In this document: one piece after another, positions 11,068 to 24,127 of the stretch
Position numbering within the stretch: position 1 is the stretch's first letter
Layout of the letters: each line of letters opens with the position of its first letter
NCBI RefSeq assembly: GCF_004379255.2
Contig: NC_056042.1
Coordinates: 10,959,901-11,023,900, forward strand
Length of the DNA stretch: 64,000 nucleotides
Direction: 5' to 3'
Origin: Salvia splendens
Taxonomy: Eukaryota > Streptophyta > Magnoliopsida > Lamiales > Lamiaceae
Translations under genes and position numbers: made by a program
Notes under the pieces: generated by a model
What the model was told of the DNA's origin: nothing
The model's database searches: none
Seen by the model: only the letters and a program-made list of their open reading frames with translations

Positions 11068-13995
11068 TGTAACGCCCCGTTTTTCTAAACCCAACTTTTT
11101 TTTTTGAACCACAAAGTACTTGCATTTAATGCGATTAATTTTGTGAGGGCCCGTGAATTAATTGTTGAGTGGAATTTGTAGCTGGACTAGAAATTGTGAA
11201 ATAAATTACTGCGTGAAGTTAAAATAATTCCTTTCCGTGAGGAATAAATATATTGGACTCAATTCGTGAGCTAGATCGAATAAATGGGATAAATAATCCA
11301 GTCCGCGATAAATAAATTGTGGGCTGCACAATTTAAAATAAAATACAATGGACTGTGAATTAAACTAATCTAATTAAATATTTTCCCTGTTGATTTGGTC
11401 CTCAGTCAACACTGATTAAATTTTTTTCTTAAAGATTCTTTAAAGATTATCCTCCTCCGTAATCTGCAAATAAATACCAAACAAATCCAAATTAATCAAA
11501 AATATATATAAAAAATATGAGGAATTTGAATCCTCCCCCTCAACCACGTTGAGAAAAAAACGTTCCCTCTCTCCCCTAAATCTCTCTCACATCTAAACCA
11601 TCCCTCCCTCTATATTATTTCCTTCCCAAAACCGTTCTCTCCTATCTCTGCAATCAAGAAGACAAGACTTTTCCTCTCAACTTTAATTCAAGGTAATTCT
11701 GCAAAAATTTCCCTCGATTTTGCACGTTTCTTTTGGAAATCAACTCATTCAATTTTCTTCCGGCAGAAACCGTGAACCAAACTCGAAAAGACGGAGCTAT
11801 CAGTTGTTTTCTCAAGCTCTGTTCAAGGTATACTCCCTCCCAATTCCAATTCCTACTGGAGCATACCATACAATTAGAACTCAAATACTGCTAGAACACA
11901 TCAATTAGGAATCGAACCAAACTGAAAGAAACTGAAACCAACATCAAGCGAACTTTATAATCGAATACCGCGAGGATTAATCGGAAAATACGAAAGGAAT
12001 ATAACTTTGTAATAGACTCATCTTTCGGGGTAATCGGGACTGGTTAGGGGCTGTTCCGAATCAGGGAAATAATCGATCCGAGAAGCAAGTCAAAAGACGA
12101 ACTTCATCCTGTTTCGGAGCTGTTCGGGGACCGTTCGAGCATTGTCAGCAACCGGACAGCGACAATACGGAGCAGCGACAGCAGGCGCCTGACTCAACGC
12201 TGCTGCTCGGCTGCGGTGACTCCACGGCGGCGAACCAGCGCTACCGCCGATGGTACAGCGGCGTGCGACGGAGGGGCGAACAGACACGGCGACGACAGCA
12301 GCGGCTGAACGCCGACCATTCCTCTCGCTGCAGCGACGGAGGCTGGCGAAGGCTGACCCGGCGACTACACCGTGATAGCAACATCGTTTCTTCCCGGTGA
12401 GCAGTGGTCTGCGGCGTGGAGTGAATCGGGAAGGCGGCGGGAATTTGGGAGAAACTCTCTAATTTTGGGACTGAATTAAATGAAGGAGAAGGGATGGGAA
12501 AGACGATGGTGAGAAATAATTTTTGGGCTACCTTTTTGGTTTGGGCCTCACAATTTGAAATGAAGAAATAATTGGGCTAAGTAAATAATTATCTTTGGGC
12601 CTTATAATTAAATGGGAGGATTTATTTAAAGTTTGGGCCCTCTTTTATTTTTATTTGGGGCCTCTTAATTAAATTGGAGATATAAGGTAGGGAATTAATT
12701 AAATTTTGGGCCGACAATTAATCGTGACGAATATTTAATTAATCTCCGGAATAATTTAAAGAGTGAATAATGTTATCTTATGTCGGAAATAATTAATTTG
12801 AAGAGAAATAATTGCGGGAATTTAATTACTCTCTTAAATAAATATTGGGATTAATTTCTACATTTTGGAGGGAAGTACGAGGAGTCAACGGAGGGATTAT
12901 GGGCACAAGCGGCCGCCGAATAATAAAAAAATATGCGAAAATCGAGAAACGAGATAAAAGACTTTACTTAGGATGCATGCATTTTTATTTATTTATTTGA
13001 AGAGTGTGTTGATATATATAATCTAAATGTTAAAGGTGAATCATTGCAAGTGAATCGTGATACCAAAGGGAAGAGAGTACTTGAGATTTAAGCAGTCGAG
13101 GTGGGCTTTCTTTTACTGAAACTCTTTAACGTTTTCAAAAGTATGATTATGGTGTAATAAGGGTGGTTTAAACTGTTATGTCATGCCATGTTTGTTTGAT
13201 GATGAGATTGTTACCTGATGCCTAGTTTGTGAGTTCGCTCCATTAGGCTATAGGGCTATGTTGTGATTGTTGCCTGATGCCTAGTTTGTGAGTTCGCCCC
13301 ATTAGGCTATAGGGCTATGTTAAGCGAATTCGGGTCTGAGTAGGGCCGCAGACCCTATCAGGCTAGTGTACACAGGTGGGATCGTGAGTCGTCCTTGCTA
13401 GTCGGCCGGTCTCGTGGGCGAATAGTGTGGCCACACTTTCGTCGCACCATGGAAAGAGGATGTGATTGAATGATTGATGAGAAAGTGGGGAGATTGTTTT
13501 GACTGGCCAGTCTATGAAATTGTTTTGTGATACTCGATGATATTTATTTTCTAAATGTAAAACTCGAGTTCACTATGGTATGGATGACATAACTTTCATC
13601 AAATGTTTTCGGCATAAGCCCACTGAGTATATTAAGTACTCAGCCCTGCATGTGTTTTCCCTATGTGCAGGTTGAGCGGCGACGAGCAGTTGGTGGCGTT
13701 GAGCAATTTAAAATTGAAGCATGGTTTGGTTAGTTGTGAACTACGGGTGTCGTTGTGTCTCCACACATGACGTCACTCTTTCTCTTAAATGCTTCCGCTG
13801 AGACATTGTTTTTATTTATCAACCTTTTAGCTTTGAACCTAATTATCTGGATAATGTCAACCCCTTGGCCCCTTTTTATTAAATATTAATTATTGGTCAA
13901 ACTCTTTATTGAAACCCTAGTTTTCTTCGTCTGTTTATTAAGTTCTTTTAATCACGATCGCTCGTATTTATTAACCCTAAAGGGCGGTCGTGACA
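11068..13995 (+). repeat. 5' LTR (2,928 bp)
   Basis: Nearly identical to the 3' LTR. By eye I see on the order of 20 substitutions and fewer than ten indels over 2.9 kb. It includes a 59-bp tandem duplication (13206-13323) that is also in the other LTR, so it predates this insertion. A GC-rich block (12100-12400) sits between AT-rich flanks. Confidence 0.95.
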
Positions 13996-13998
13996 GTT

Positions 13999-14010
13999 TG
14001 GTATCAGAGC
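13999..14010 (+). other. Primer binding site, initiator tRNA-Met type
   Basis: TGGTATCAGAGC lies three bases after the 5' LTR. This is the standard primer site for plant LTR elements primed by initiator tRNA-Met. Confidence 0.9.
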
Positions 14011-17000
14011 CTCAGTTTCTTTCCGCTCTGGACCCAAGAGTCTTTTCGAGTAAAAAAAAAAAAAAAACTATACTTGTATTAATTGGCTAAAGCGTTAAAC
14101 ATCGAAGGCTCAACACCACAACTCGTCACGTCCAACCGTGAAGAAAGAGGTAATATATATTTTTGTGAGAAAACTTTTATGAGAAAGTTTTGGAGAAAGG
14201 AAGATGAGAAAAAAAATTGAGAAAGAGAGGAGAAAATTTTAATAAGAACGAGGAAGTAGAATCTTTCCATGAGGGATCGATTTCAAGTTGAGAAGAGTAT
14301 TTGCTGATGTTTGAAAAAAGAGCAAGTTGTGAAGAGGAACGATGGATTGTTTGTTTTACATGAAAGATGAAAGTGGATGTTCAATGATGTTTTGAGTTTT
14401 GAGTCAAAACTTTTACTCTAAAGTTGAAAGTGAGATGTGAAAGTTTGAGGAAAGTATGAGAGTTTGAAGAAAATTTTATTTCAAAAATTTTGAATGTAAA
14501 TGTAAAGTGTGAAAGTGTTTTGCTTTGAGATGTGAAAATGTTGTGTGTTATAATACTTATTTATCTGGAGTATGCATGACTTTTAATGTGATAGTTTTTA
14601 TCTACGAAATGATGAAATGTGTTGTGTACTTAGAGTGCCTAAGATGTAGGCCTAGTTGACTGTGCGAACTGTAGTTCTAAGTTAAAAACTTACCTATTGC
14701 TTTTCTGAGCAATGAAAAGGAACGAGAATCTGAAAGTTGGGGTCAAGATACAAGGCAAGTAGATCAAGAGTGGGGATGGAGGTCGGTGGACCATGGAATT
14801 TTTTTTTTCTATTTCTTGGAATGACACGAACTGTTGGAGCAAGCTTAATGTGTGAAACACGTATTAATTGATGGTCTATTGGCGTTGAAGTATGAAGTAT
14901 ATTATGAAATAGTTGGTGGGAGCGAAATATGACGATATGAACTTTGTATGTGAACATAGAGTGCCTAAGAAGTATGTTAGATTGAACGATATCGAATTTA
15001 GTTGTTGACAACTGCAATATCACTTTTCCGAGTGATAGGACAAATGGAAATATGTGGTGTGAACTCGAACTTTATTGAATGATTACAAATTCAGTATTGT
15101 TTTTCCCTCAATGACAAAAACAAGGAGAATGTGAAAAGACGTAGTATATGATAAAGAGTTTAAGAAAAGAAGAAGTGCAAATTGAAGAGATGTTCCAAAC
15201 GAGAAAATGTTTGAGGCAAGAAGAGATGCGAAATGATGTAATCCTGCAACGAAGGTAGAGATCATACCTGCGATCTAATAAGATAAATCCAATCATATGT
15301 CAAAAGTGGCGATGCGACGAAACGACCGTTATAGCAGGTTGAGGAGCGCGAGTATAACTACAACGTTTCAAGAGAATGACTGTTATTACGTGCAAAGAAT
15401 ATTATGAAGATATGGCTTTCGACTACCATTATTAGTTGTAATGACACGATGAATCTCAACTTGGAGTCCAAGGTTTCTTAGAATGTTATTACCATGTTCA
15501 GGCTCGCGAAAAATGGACTAGAGAGTGCGTCCTTCGTAGCTAGAATGAATTATTTTAAATCAACAGTACTTGGATTCTAAATTCTTTTCGATATATATTG
15601 AATAACCTGAGCCCTTATCCATTTAAACGCCTTGGTTGACTCATGCTTTGCAAGTAACGCCCATTATATATTTTTTTTCCTCTATATCGAGTCATGACTC
15701 ACTTTCAGTTCTTGAAAATTAGTGCTTGCCTTTGTAACTTTGGGCATCTTGATTAATAGTCTTCTTTGATTCATCTTTCGTAAGGACAGTATTTTGACCT
15801 TATGAGCTTCCTTCATTGAACTTCATTCCTAAAGTTGTTTGCAGTTAGGACCTTCAGTATGATCACATCTCCCATATATGTATCTTCAAAGGGTGGAATA
15901 TTCTTCTTGGAACTTTTGTACACCTTTTTATTTCGTAACTATGCATGCGGCAAGTTCTTTCTTGCAGAAGTGAAATTCTTTTTAGCTCAGTTTCACTACA
16001 TATATTGTTTCATGCTCAATGATTTTTCTTTCTGCAACACCAAGTTAAGGCTACCGTGTTCTCTTTTTCCTTAACGTATTTGATCTAGCTGATTTTCCTA
16101 AAAAGTTCACTTCACGTTGGTTGCAAACCTGTGAATCCATTGATGTGCTACATTATTCCATATTTTGATCTTCATTGAACCATGATTAGTGTTGCTTCGT
16201 GGAAACTGCCTACATTTCTAAATCCTCATGCAACTTATCATTTCTGGCCATGACATGTTTGGGACATTATCCATTGCTGTATGGACCTTTCAACATTGAT
16301 CGGACAACTGGATTATCTTTTTGGTAGCCTACCACTGGAATTGAGATCTATTTATATCTCATCCTATTTTCATGACCTACCTTATGTTCTTTCAAGCTTT
16401 GTTGGGATAATCCAAACCAATTGTTGCGAGTTAGTGTGGAGATTCAAAGCAAAAGAGCTGAAATTGTAATTCTTGTTTCCTTGAGTGATTTCTAAACTCT
16501 TCCAATTTAAAGACGTTTTAGCAGTGTTGTTATAATTTGAAATCAGTCCATATCCAAGTTAAGACTGTTTGACTAAATTTTGAGTTCTTGATACATATTC
16601 GGAGTTCTTGATGCAACATTGTTGGGAAAGGCAAAAGCTTGATCTTTTAAGATACACATGGGAAATAAGTTTTATAGACCGACACGCATTGAGATGATAT
16701 ACCAACCAGAAGTGTAGACACGACCAATAGAAAGAGACGAGGAATATTTCGCATTTATGAACCGCTTGTGACGAACTAGAAATTGAATGTCTTGTTATGT
16801 ACATAGATAATGAGATTGAAAAAAAAATGTTAAGAAAATTTTACGCACATGGGCTTGATCGTCTTATACGGTGTAGAGATCTAGGTGAAAATAGTTGATC
16901 GATCGATACGAGGATGATGAATAAAACTAAGTGAGCAACGAGGAAATGAGTATTTAAAGATCACTGCTACAATACGACAATTGCCGAGAAAATAAGAGTA

Positions 17001-17369
17001 TGTTAACAAGGTGACACCATCAACAAAGAGGGAAACGTTCGAGTCAAGATATGTCGAGCAGGAAAGGGATTGAAAGAAAGAACGCGTGGTATCCCCACCA
17101 CCTCCTCAACCAAAGTAGAGAATTAGGAATATTATTATAAGAATTTTCGCATTGGAAGAAAATGGATGGAATGTTGGAAGAAGTTTTCAGTGATATGTTC
17201 ACATCCTGATGAAGAGGACCGAAAGTGAAAATGGCGAAATAAGTTGTCTTTAATATAGACATGAGATTAGGATCTTTAAGAAAAGTCATGTTGGATTACC
17301 TTTCCTGACAAATAGACAGTCGTAGTTTACAATTGACTTGGAGCCATGATCAACCCTAAAAATCTAGGA
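14011..17369 (+). other. Leader of the chromovirus element: no gag detected
   Basis: There are 3.4 kb between the primer site and pol. No long frame and no recognisable gag or zinc-knuckle motif is present on either strand. The region holds a diverged repeat: TAGAGTGCCTAAG occurs at about 14632 and 14955, each followed by a small hairpin (14696-14713 and 15019-15036), with a third related hairpin at 15096-15112. In autonomous relatives gag would be here, so it has been deleted or has decayed beyond recognition. Confidence 0.6.
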
Positions 17370-20153
17370 CAACATACAAAATGATGACTAATGAGTTGGA
17401 AGAACTCAAGATGCAACTGCAAGAACTGTAAAACCTGGGTTTCATCAAATTCAGTGTGCCACGTTGGGGTGCACCAATACTATTTTTGAAGAAGAATGAC
17501 GGAACGCTGAGAATGTGTATCGATTATAGAGAGTTGAACAAGATGACTCTCAAGAACAAATATCCACTGCCGAGGGTAGATGGCCTATTCGATCGACTTC
17601 GAGGAGCCGGTGTGTTCTCAAAGATGGACTTAAGGTCCGGATACCATCAGTTGAGAGTCCGAAGAGAAGACATACCAAAGACTGCTTTTCGCACAAGATA
17701 TGATCACTATGAGTTTGTAGTAATGCCGTTTGGATTGACGAATGCACCTGCAGTATCCATGGATTTGATGAATCGAGTGCTTCATCCATACTTTGATAAA
17801 TTCGTCTTGGTCTTCATAGATGATGTACTCGTCTACTCGAAGGATGAGAAGGAACACGAGGAACACCTGCGAATCACTTTGGAGACGTTGAGAAGTGAGA
17901 AATTGTATGCCAAATTTAGCAAGTGCGAGTTCTGGCTTAAGTAAGTAAACTTCCTTGGTCACATTGTGTTGGCAGAAGGAATTCGAGTGGATCCCGCCAA
18001 GGTTGAGGCGGTACAACAATGGAAAGCACATTCAACACCGAACGAGATTCGGAGTCTCCTAGGCTTGGCAGGATACTACCGAAGGTTTATAGTGGGATTC
18101 TCCAAGATAGCGAGACCCATGACCCAACAACTCAAGAAGGGGGTAAAAGTCAATTGGACCCCAGAGTGTGAGGCAAGTTTCAACTGTTAAAGGAAAAGCT
18201 AACTAGTGCACCGATTCTAGCGATGCCAGAGCCTGGAGTGAACTACGTGGTGTACACTGACGCTTCGAAGGTGGGACTTGGATGTGTGTTGATGCAGAAC
18301 AACAAAGTGATTGCTTATGCATCACGACAATTGAGGCTACACGAGTTGAACTATCCAACCCACGACTTGGAGCTAGCAGCGGTAGTACACGCCTTAGAGA
18401 TTTGGAGACATCATCTCTACGAAGTTCGATGTGATATCTTTACAGACCACAAAAGTCTAAAGTATTTCTTCGAGCAGAAAGATTTGAACATGCATCAACG
18501 AAGATGGCTCGAGTTGGTGAAGGACTACGATTGTAGCATCAATTACCACCCCAACAAAGCAAATGTAGTGGCAGATGCTTTGAGCCGGAAGGACCATTCC
18601 CAACTGGCTACTTTTCTCACCAAAGAAGAAAGCCTAATTCGCGAGTTTAGCAAGATGCGTTTGGAAGTGGTGAGGGCACCTGAAACAGTGGAAGCGTGAA
18701 TCGCCACTTTAGCTGTTGAACCTGATCTAAGGTCGAGAATCATTGAAGCACAACGGATGGATGCGAAATTGGAGGAAATTCATGTAGAAGTGCGAACCGG
18801 CGAATCTGTGAATTTTAGTGAAGAATGTGACAATGCTCTTACTTTCGAAGGAAGACTATGCATGCCGGATAACGAGGAGCTCAAAAACGAGGTTATGAGT
18901 GAAGCACATGAGACTCCTTATACCGCCCACCCAGGAAGTACGAAAATGTATCAAGACCTGAAGAAGTCCTTTTGGTGGAATGGTATGAAGAGGGACATAT
19001 CGTCATTCGTTGAGAGATGTTTAGACTGCCATCAAGTGAAGACTCTACATCAACGACCGTGGAAAGTTACAACCACTAGAGATTCTTGAGTGGAAATGGG
19101 AGCACATCGCCATGGATTTCGTGACGGGATTGCCGAGGACTCTGAGAGGGAACACCGCTATTTGGGTAATTATAGATCGACTTATCAAGAGTGCGCATTT
19201 CATACCGATTCTCATAAGCTATGGATCCAACGAACTGGTTCAAATTTACATAAAGGAGATAGTTCGATTGCATGGAGTCCCAGCGACTATCACGTCCGAT
19301 CGTGACCTAAAATTTACCTCAAGATTTGGATAAGTCTACAGAAAGAGCTTGGAACTAAATTGAACTTCAGCACAACGTTTCACTCGCAAACCGATGGACA
19401 GTCCGAAAGAACGATCCAAACTCTCGAAGATATGTTGAGAGCCGTGGTACTCGACCGAGGAGGAAGTTGGGAGGCAGCACTACCACTGATTGAGTTCGCC
19501 TACAACAACAGTTTTCAGGCAACGATAAACATGGCGCCGTATGAGGCATTATACGGAATAAAGTGTAGATCGTCACTCTACTGGGACGAAGTTGGCGAGA
19601 GAAGAATACTTGGACCCGATGCAGTTGAAGAAATGGTGGGAATCGTTCGGAAAATTCGTGAAAGGATAAAAGAAGCTCAAGACAGACAGAAATCATGCGC
19701 CGATGTCCGACGAACTGACTTACAATTCCAACCTGACGACAAAGTTTTCCTGAAGGTATCCCCGTCAAAAGGGATAGCACGATTTGGCGTCAAGGGCAAA
19801 TTGAAGCCGCGATTTATTGGGCCTTACGAAATTCGTGAATGAGTGGGCCCCGTTGCATATCGACCGGCGCTACCACCAAACCTCAGTAATGTGCACAACG
19901 TTTTTTTCATGTGTCGTAGTTACGAAAATACGTGTTCGACCCAAAGCACGTGATCCGTTTCGAAGAAGTCGCATTGAATCCAGACTTGAGCTACGAAGAG
20001 AGACCTCAATCTATTTTGGACCGAAAGATTCAGAATGTGAGAAATAAACCTGTTCCTTGTGTGAAAGTACTATGGGAAAATCATGGGCATGAAGAAGCCA
20101 CGTGGGAGAATAAGGACAAGATGATGGAATTGTACCCAGAACTCTTCACTTGA
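17370..20153 (+). pseudogene. Chromovirus pol (RT, RNase H, integrase, chromodomain), degenerate
   Basis: Recognisable parts in order: reverse transcriptase (17456-17944) with the FIDDVLVYS active site; RT connection (17966-18190); RNase H (18223-18699) with VYTDAS; integrase zinc finger with its H-H-C-C pattern (about 18900-19050); integrase core pieces (19112-19333 and 19360-19842, including FHSQTDGQSERTIQ); and a chromodomain-like end (19932-20153). The frame is broken by a TAG near 17429, a TAA at about 17943, a frameshift near 18185, a TGA near 18699, and further shifts near 19080, 19330 and 19840. No functional polyprotein is possible. This is described as a broken copy only. Confidence 0.9.
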
Positions 20154-20197
20154 GGGTAGCAAATTTCGGGACGAAATTTCTGTTAAGGTTGGTAGGA

Positions 20198-23137
20198 TGT
20201 AACGCCCCGTTTTTCTAAACCCAATTTTTTTTTTGAACCACAAAGTACTTGCATTTAATGCGATTAATTTTGTGAAGGCCCGTGAATTAATTGTTGAGTG
20301 GAATTTGTAGCTGGACTAGAAATTGTGAAATAAATTACTGCGTGAAGTTAAAATAATTCCTTTCCGTGAGGAATAAATATATTGGACTCAATTCGTGAGC
20401 TAGATCGAATAAATGGGATAAATAATCCAGTCCGTGATAAATAAATTGTGGGCTGCACAATTTAAAATAAAATACAATGGACTGTGAATTAAACTAATCT
20501 AATTAAATATTTTCCCTGTTGATTTGGTCCTCAGTCAACACTGATTAAATTTTTTTCTTAAAGATTCTGTAAAGATTATCCTCTTCCGTGATGAGATTAT
20601 CCTCCTCCGTAATCTGCAAATAAATACCAAACAAATCCAAATTAATCAAAAATATATATAAAAAAAAATATGAGGAATTTGAATCCTCCCCCTCAACCCA
20701 CGTTGAGAAAAAAACGTTCCCTCTCTCCCCTAAATCTCTCTCACATCTAAACCATCCCTCCCTCTATATTATTTCCTTCCCAAAACCGTTCTCTCCTATC
20801 TCTGCAATCAAGAAGACAAGACTTTTCCTCTCAACTTTAATTCAAGGTAATTCTGCAGAAATTTCCCTCGATTTTGCACGTTTCTTTTGGAAATCAACTC
20901 ATTCAATTTTCTTCCGGCAGAAACCGTGAACCAAACTCGAAAAGACGGAGCTATCAGTTGTTTTCTCAAGCTCTGTTCAAGGTATACTCCCTCCCAATTC
21001 CAATTCCTACTGGAGCATACCATACAATTAGAACTCAAATACTGCTAGAACACATCAATTAGGAATCGAACCAAACTGAAAGAAACTGAAACCAACATCA
21101 AGCGAACTTTATAATCGAATACCGCGAGGATTAATCGGAAAATACGAAAGGAATATAACTTTGTAATAGACTCATCTTTCGGGGTAATCGGGACTGGTTA
21201 GGGGCTGTTCCGAATCAGGGAAATAATCGATCCGAGAAGCAAGTCAAAAGACGAACTTCATCCTGTTTCGGAGCTGTTCGGGGACCGTTCGAGCATTGTC
21301 AGCAACCAGACAGCGACAATACGGAGCAGCGACAGCAGGCGCCTGACTCAACGCTGCTGCTCGGCTGCGGTGACTCCACGGCGGCGAACCAGCGCTACCG
21401 CCGATGGTACAGCGGCGTGCGACGGAGGGGCGAACAGACACGGCGACGACAGCAGCGGCTGAACGCCGACCATTCCTCTCGCTGCAGCGACGGAGGCTGG
21501 CGAAGGCTGACCCGGCGACTACACCGTGATAGCAACATCGTTTCTTCCCGGTGAGCAGTGGTCTGCGGCGTGGAGTGAATCGGGAAGGCGACGGGAATTT
21601 GGGAGAAACTCTCTAATTTTGGGACTGAATTAAATGAAGGAGAAGGGATGGGAAAGACGATGGTGAGAAATAATTTTTGGGCTACCTTTTTGGTTTGGGC
21701 CTCACAATTTGAAATGAAGAAATAATTGGGCTAAGTAAATAATTATCTTTGGGCCTTATAATTAAATGGGAGGATTTATTTAAAGTTTGGGCCCTCTTTT
21801 ATTTTTATTTGGGGCCTCTTAATTAAATTGGAGATATAAGGTAGGGAATTAATTAAATTTTGGGCCGACAATTAATCGTGACGAATATTTAATTAATCTC
21901 CGGAATAATTTAAAGAGTGAATAATGTTATCTTATGTCGGAAATAATTAATTTGAAGAGAAATAATTGCGGGAATTTAATTACTCTCTTAAATAAATATT
22001 GGGATTAATTTCTACATTTTGGAGGGAAGTACGAGGAGTCAACGGAGGGATTATGGGCACAAGCGGCCGCCGAATAATAAAAAAATATGCGAAAATCAAG
22101 AAACGAGATAAAAGACTTTACTTACGATGCATGCATTTTTATTTATTTATTTGAAGAGTGTGTTGATATATATATAATCTAAATGTTAAAGGTGAATCAT
22201 TGCAAGTGAATCGTGATACCAAAGGGAAGAGAGTACTTGAGATTTAAGCAGTCGAGGTGGGCTTTCTTTTACTGAAACTCTTTAACGTTTTCAAAAGTAT
22301 GATTTATGGTGTAATAAGGGTGGTTTAAACTGTTATGTCATGCCATGTTTGTTTTGATGATGAGATTGTTGCCTGATGCCTAGTTTGTGAGTTCGCTCCA
22401 TTAGGCTATAGGGCTATGTTGTGATTGTTGCCTGATGCCTAGTTTGTGAGTTCGCTCCATTAGGCTATAGGGCTATGTTAAGCGAATTCGGGTCTGAGTA
22501 GGGCCGCAGACCCTATCAGGCTAGTGTACACAGGTGGGATCGTGAGTCGTCCTTACTAGTCGGCCGGTCTCGTGGGCGAATAGTGTGGCCACACTTTCGT
22601 CGCACCATGGAAAGAGGATGTGATTGAATGATTGATGAGAAAGTGGGGAGATTGTTTTGACTGGCCAGTCTATGAAATTGTTTTGTGATACTCGATGATA
22701 TTTATTTTCTAAATGTAAAACTCGAGTTCACTATGGTATGGATGACATAACTTTCATCAAATGTTTTCGGCATAAGCCCACTGAGTATATTAAGTACTCA
22801 GCCCTGCATGTGTTTTCCCTATGTGCAGGTTGAGCGGCGACGAGCAGTTGGTGGTGTTGAGCAATTTAAAATTGAAGCATGGTTTGGTTAGTTGTGAACT
22901 ACGGGTGTCGTTGTGTCTCCACACATGACGTCACTCTTTCTCTTGAACGCTTCCGCTGAGACATTGTTTTTATTCATCAACCTTTTAGCTTTGAACCTAA
23001 TTATCTGGATAATGTCAACCCCTTATATTAATTATTGGTCAAACTCTTTATTGAAACCCTAGTTTTCTTCGTCTGTTTATTAAGTTCTTTTAATCCCGAT
23101 CGCTCGTATTTATTAACCCTAAAGGGCGGTCGTGACA
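20198..23137 (+). repeat. 3' LTR (2,940 bp)
   Basis: The partner of 11068-13995. Small differences include a short duplication near 20574-20598 (a second ATTATCCTC...CCGT unit) and a deletion of part of the CCCCTTGGCCCC tract near 23023. It is preceded by a weak polypurine tract (AAGGTTGGTAGGA) at 20185-20197. Confidence 0.95.
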
Positions 23138-23768
23138 TTTAAGATGCTCCGCGCTCACTTTGACCTAGTCAACAGAGAGGTCAAAAAATTCTGCGCCATC
23201 TACAAGAGTGAAGCGGCTCATTACCAAAGCGGAGCCGACATTCTGAGGTCGGCTTTGCGAGTCTACTTCGACGACACCGCCAAACAATTCAAACATGTCA
23301 ATGTTTGGGAGGTCATCAAAGACGAGCAAAGGTGGGCCGACGGTGTCCGGTCCAGCTCGGGCTCGACCTCAAAGCGCACGAAGCACACGACGGGTGGCCA
23401 ATACTCGTCTAGTGAGGGCGGTTCGGGCAGCGCCGCATAAGAGTTTGCCTCGTAGGAGGTTGAGGGCACGGAAAACGATGCCAAGGGGTCCTCCCGTGGG
23501 CACCGTCGGCTGCAAGGGAGAAATGCAGCGAAGGCAGCTAGAGGGAGGAGGGGCCGAATCAAGCCAGGCGGACTCGGGGGCACCCTCGAACTCCCTAATG
23601 TCCATGTACATGACCGCCACAATGGCGGACACTTCCCGCATGACGCCTCCCCAATACCAAGCCTATCTTGCCGGAATTGAGTTTATGGCAAGGCAACTTG
23701 GTATTCTCCCTCCAGGTGGCTTCAGTGCACCTCCACCGCCTTCGGGGGATGATTCGCCGGCGGAGTAG
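23138..23768 (+). pseudogene. Harbinger ORF1 (Myb/SANT-like, NAM-associated type), 3' part
   Basis: It continues ORF1 directly after the LTR insertion, reading KMLRAHFDLVNREVKKF, then a Ser/Lys-rich segment to a stop near 23440. A second frame carries the family C-terminus, MTPPQYQAYLAGIEFMARQL, ending at 23768. At least one frameshift separates them. Family resemblance (NAM-associated C-terminal domain) supports the identity. It is inactive through both insertion and frameshifts. Confidence 0.75.
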
Positions 23769-24127
23769 TTTTTTATATTTTCTATAAAATTGTATTTTAA
23801 ATTATGTATTTTTTATTTTTTTAGGATTTTAATTATGTGTTTTTTTTATTTTTTTGAATTTTAAGTTGTATTTTTATTTTATGTAGTAATTTTATTTTAT
23901 TTAATGAAGTGTCTTTTTTATTAACTGAATTTGTTGGAAATTAAAATAAAAAATGAAAATGAATGAATAGTAATTTATGAGATGGTTAAGAGATGAAGTA
24001 ATTTAATAATTTCAATTTCATTTTTTATTTTTATTTCCAACTCAATTCAATTAAAACAAACACACTTCATTACATAAAATAAACTTACAACATAAAATTC
24101 GTAAAAAAAACATAATTTAATAATTTC

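Larger units (their letters stand above)
11068..23137 (+). mobile_element. Chromovirus-type Ty3/gypsy LTR element, non-autonomous
   Basis: LTRs at 11068-13995 and 20198-23137 start TGTAACGCCCCG and end GGTCGTGACA. The flanking 5-bp duplication is TTTGA (11063-11067) and TTTAA (23138-23142), one base different. It has a tRNA-Met-type primer site, a leader of about 3.4 kb with no recognisable gag, and a degenerate pol ending in a chromodomain-like segment. Long LTRs plus chromodomain suggest a Tekay/Del-like chromovirus; the exact clade is an inference. It sits inside ORF1 of Harbinger 2. Confidence 0.92.

Noticed and set aside
12100..12400. Gene-like GC-rich block in the chromovirus LTR
   Set aside because: It occurs in both LTRs with only short frames and no conserved motif. 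It is LTR sequence.
17370..20153. An integrated pararetrovirus instead of a retrotransposon
   Set aside because: There are LTRs, a tRNA-Met primer site, integrase and a chromodomain-like end. These fit Ty3/gypsy chromoviruses, and no viral movement-protein region was seen.
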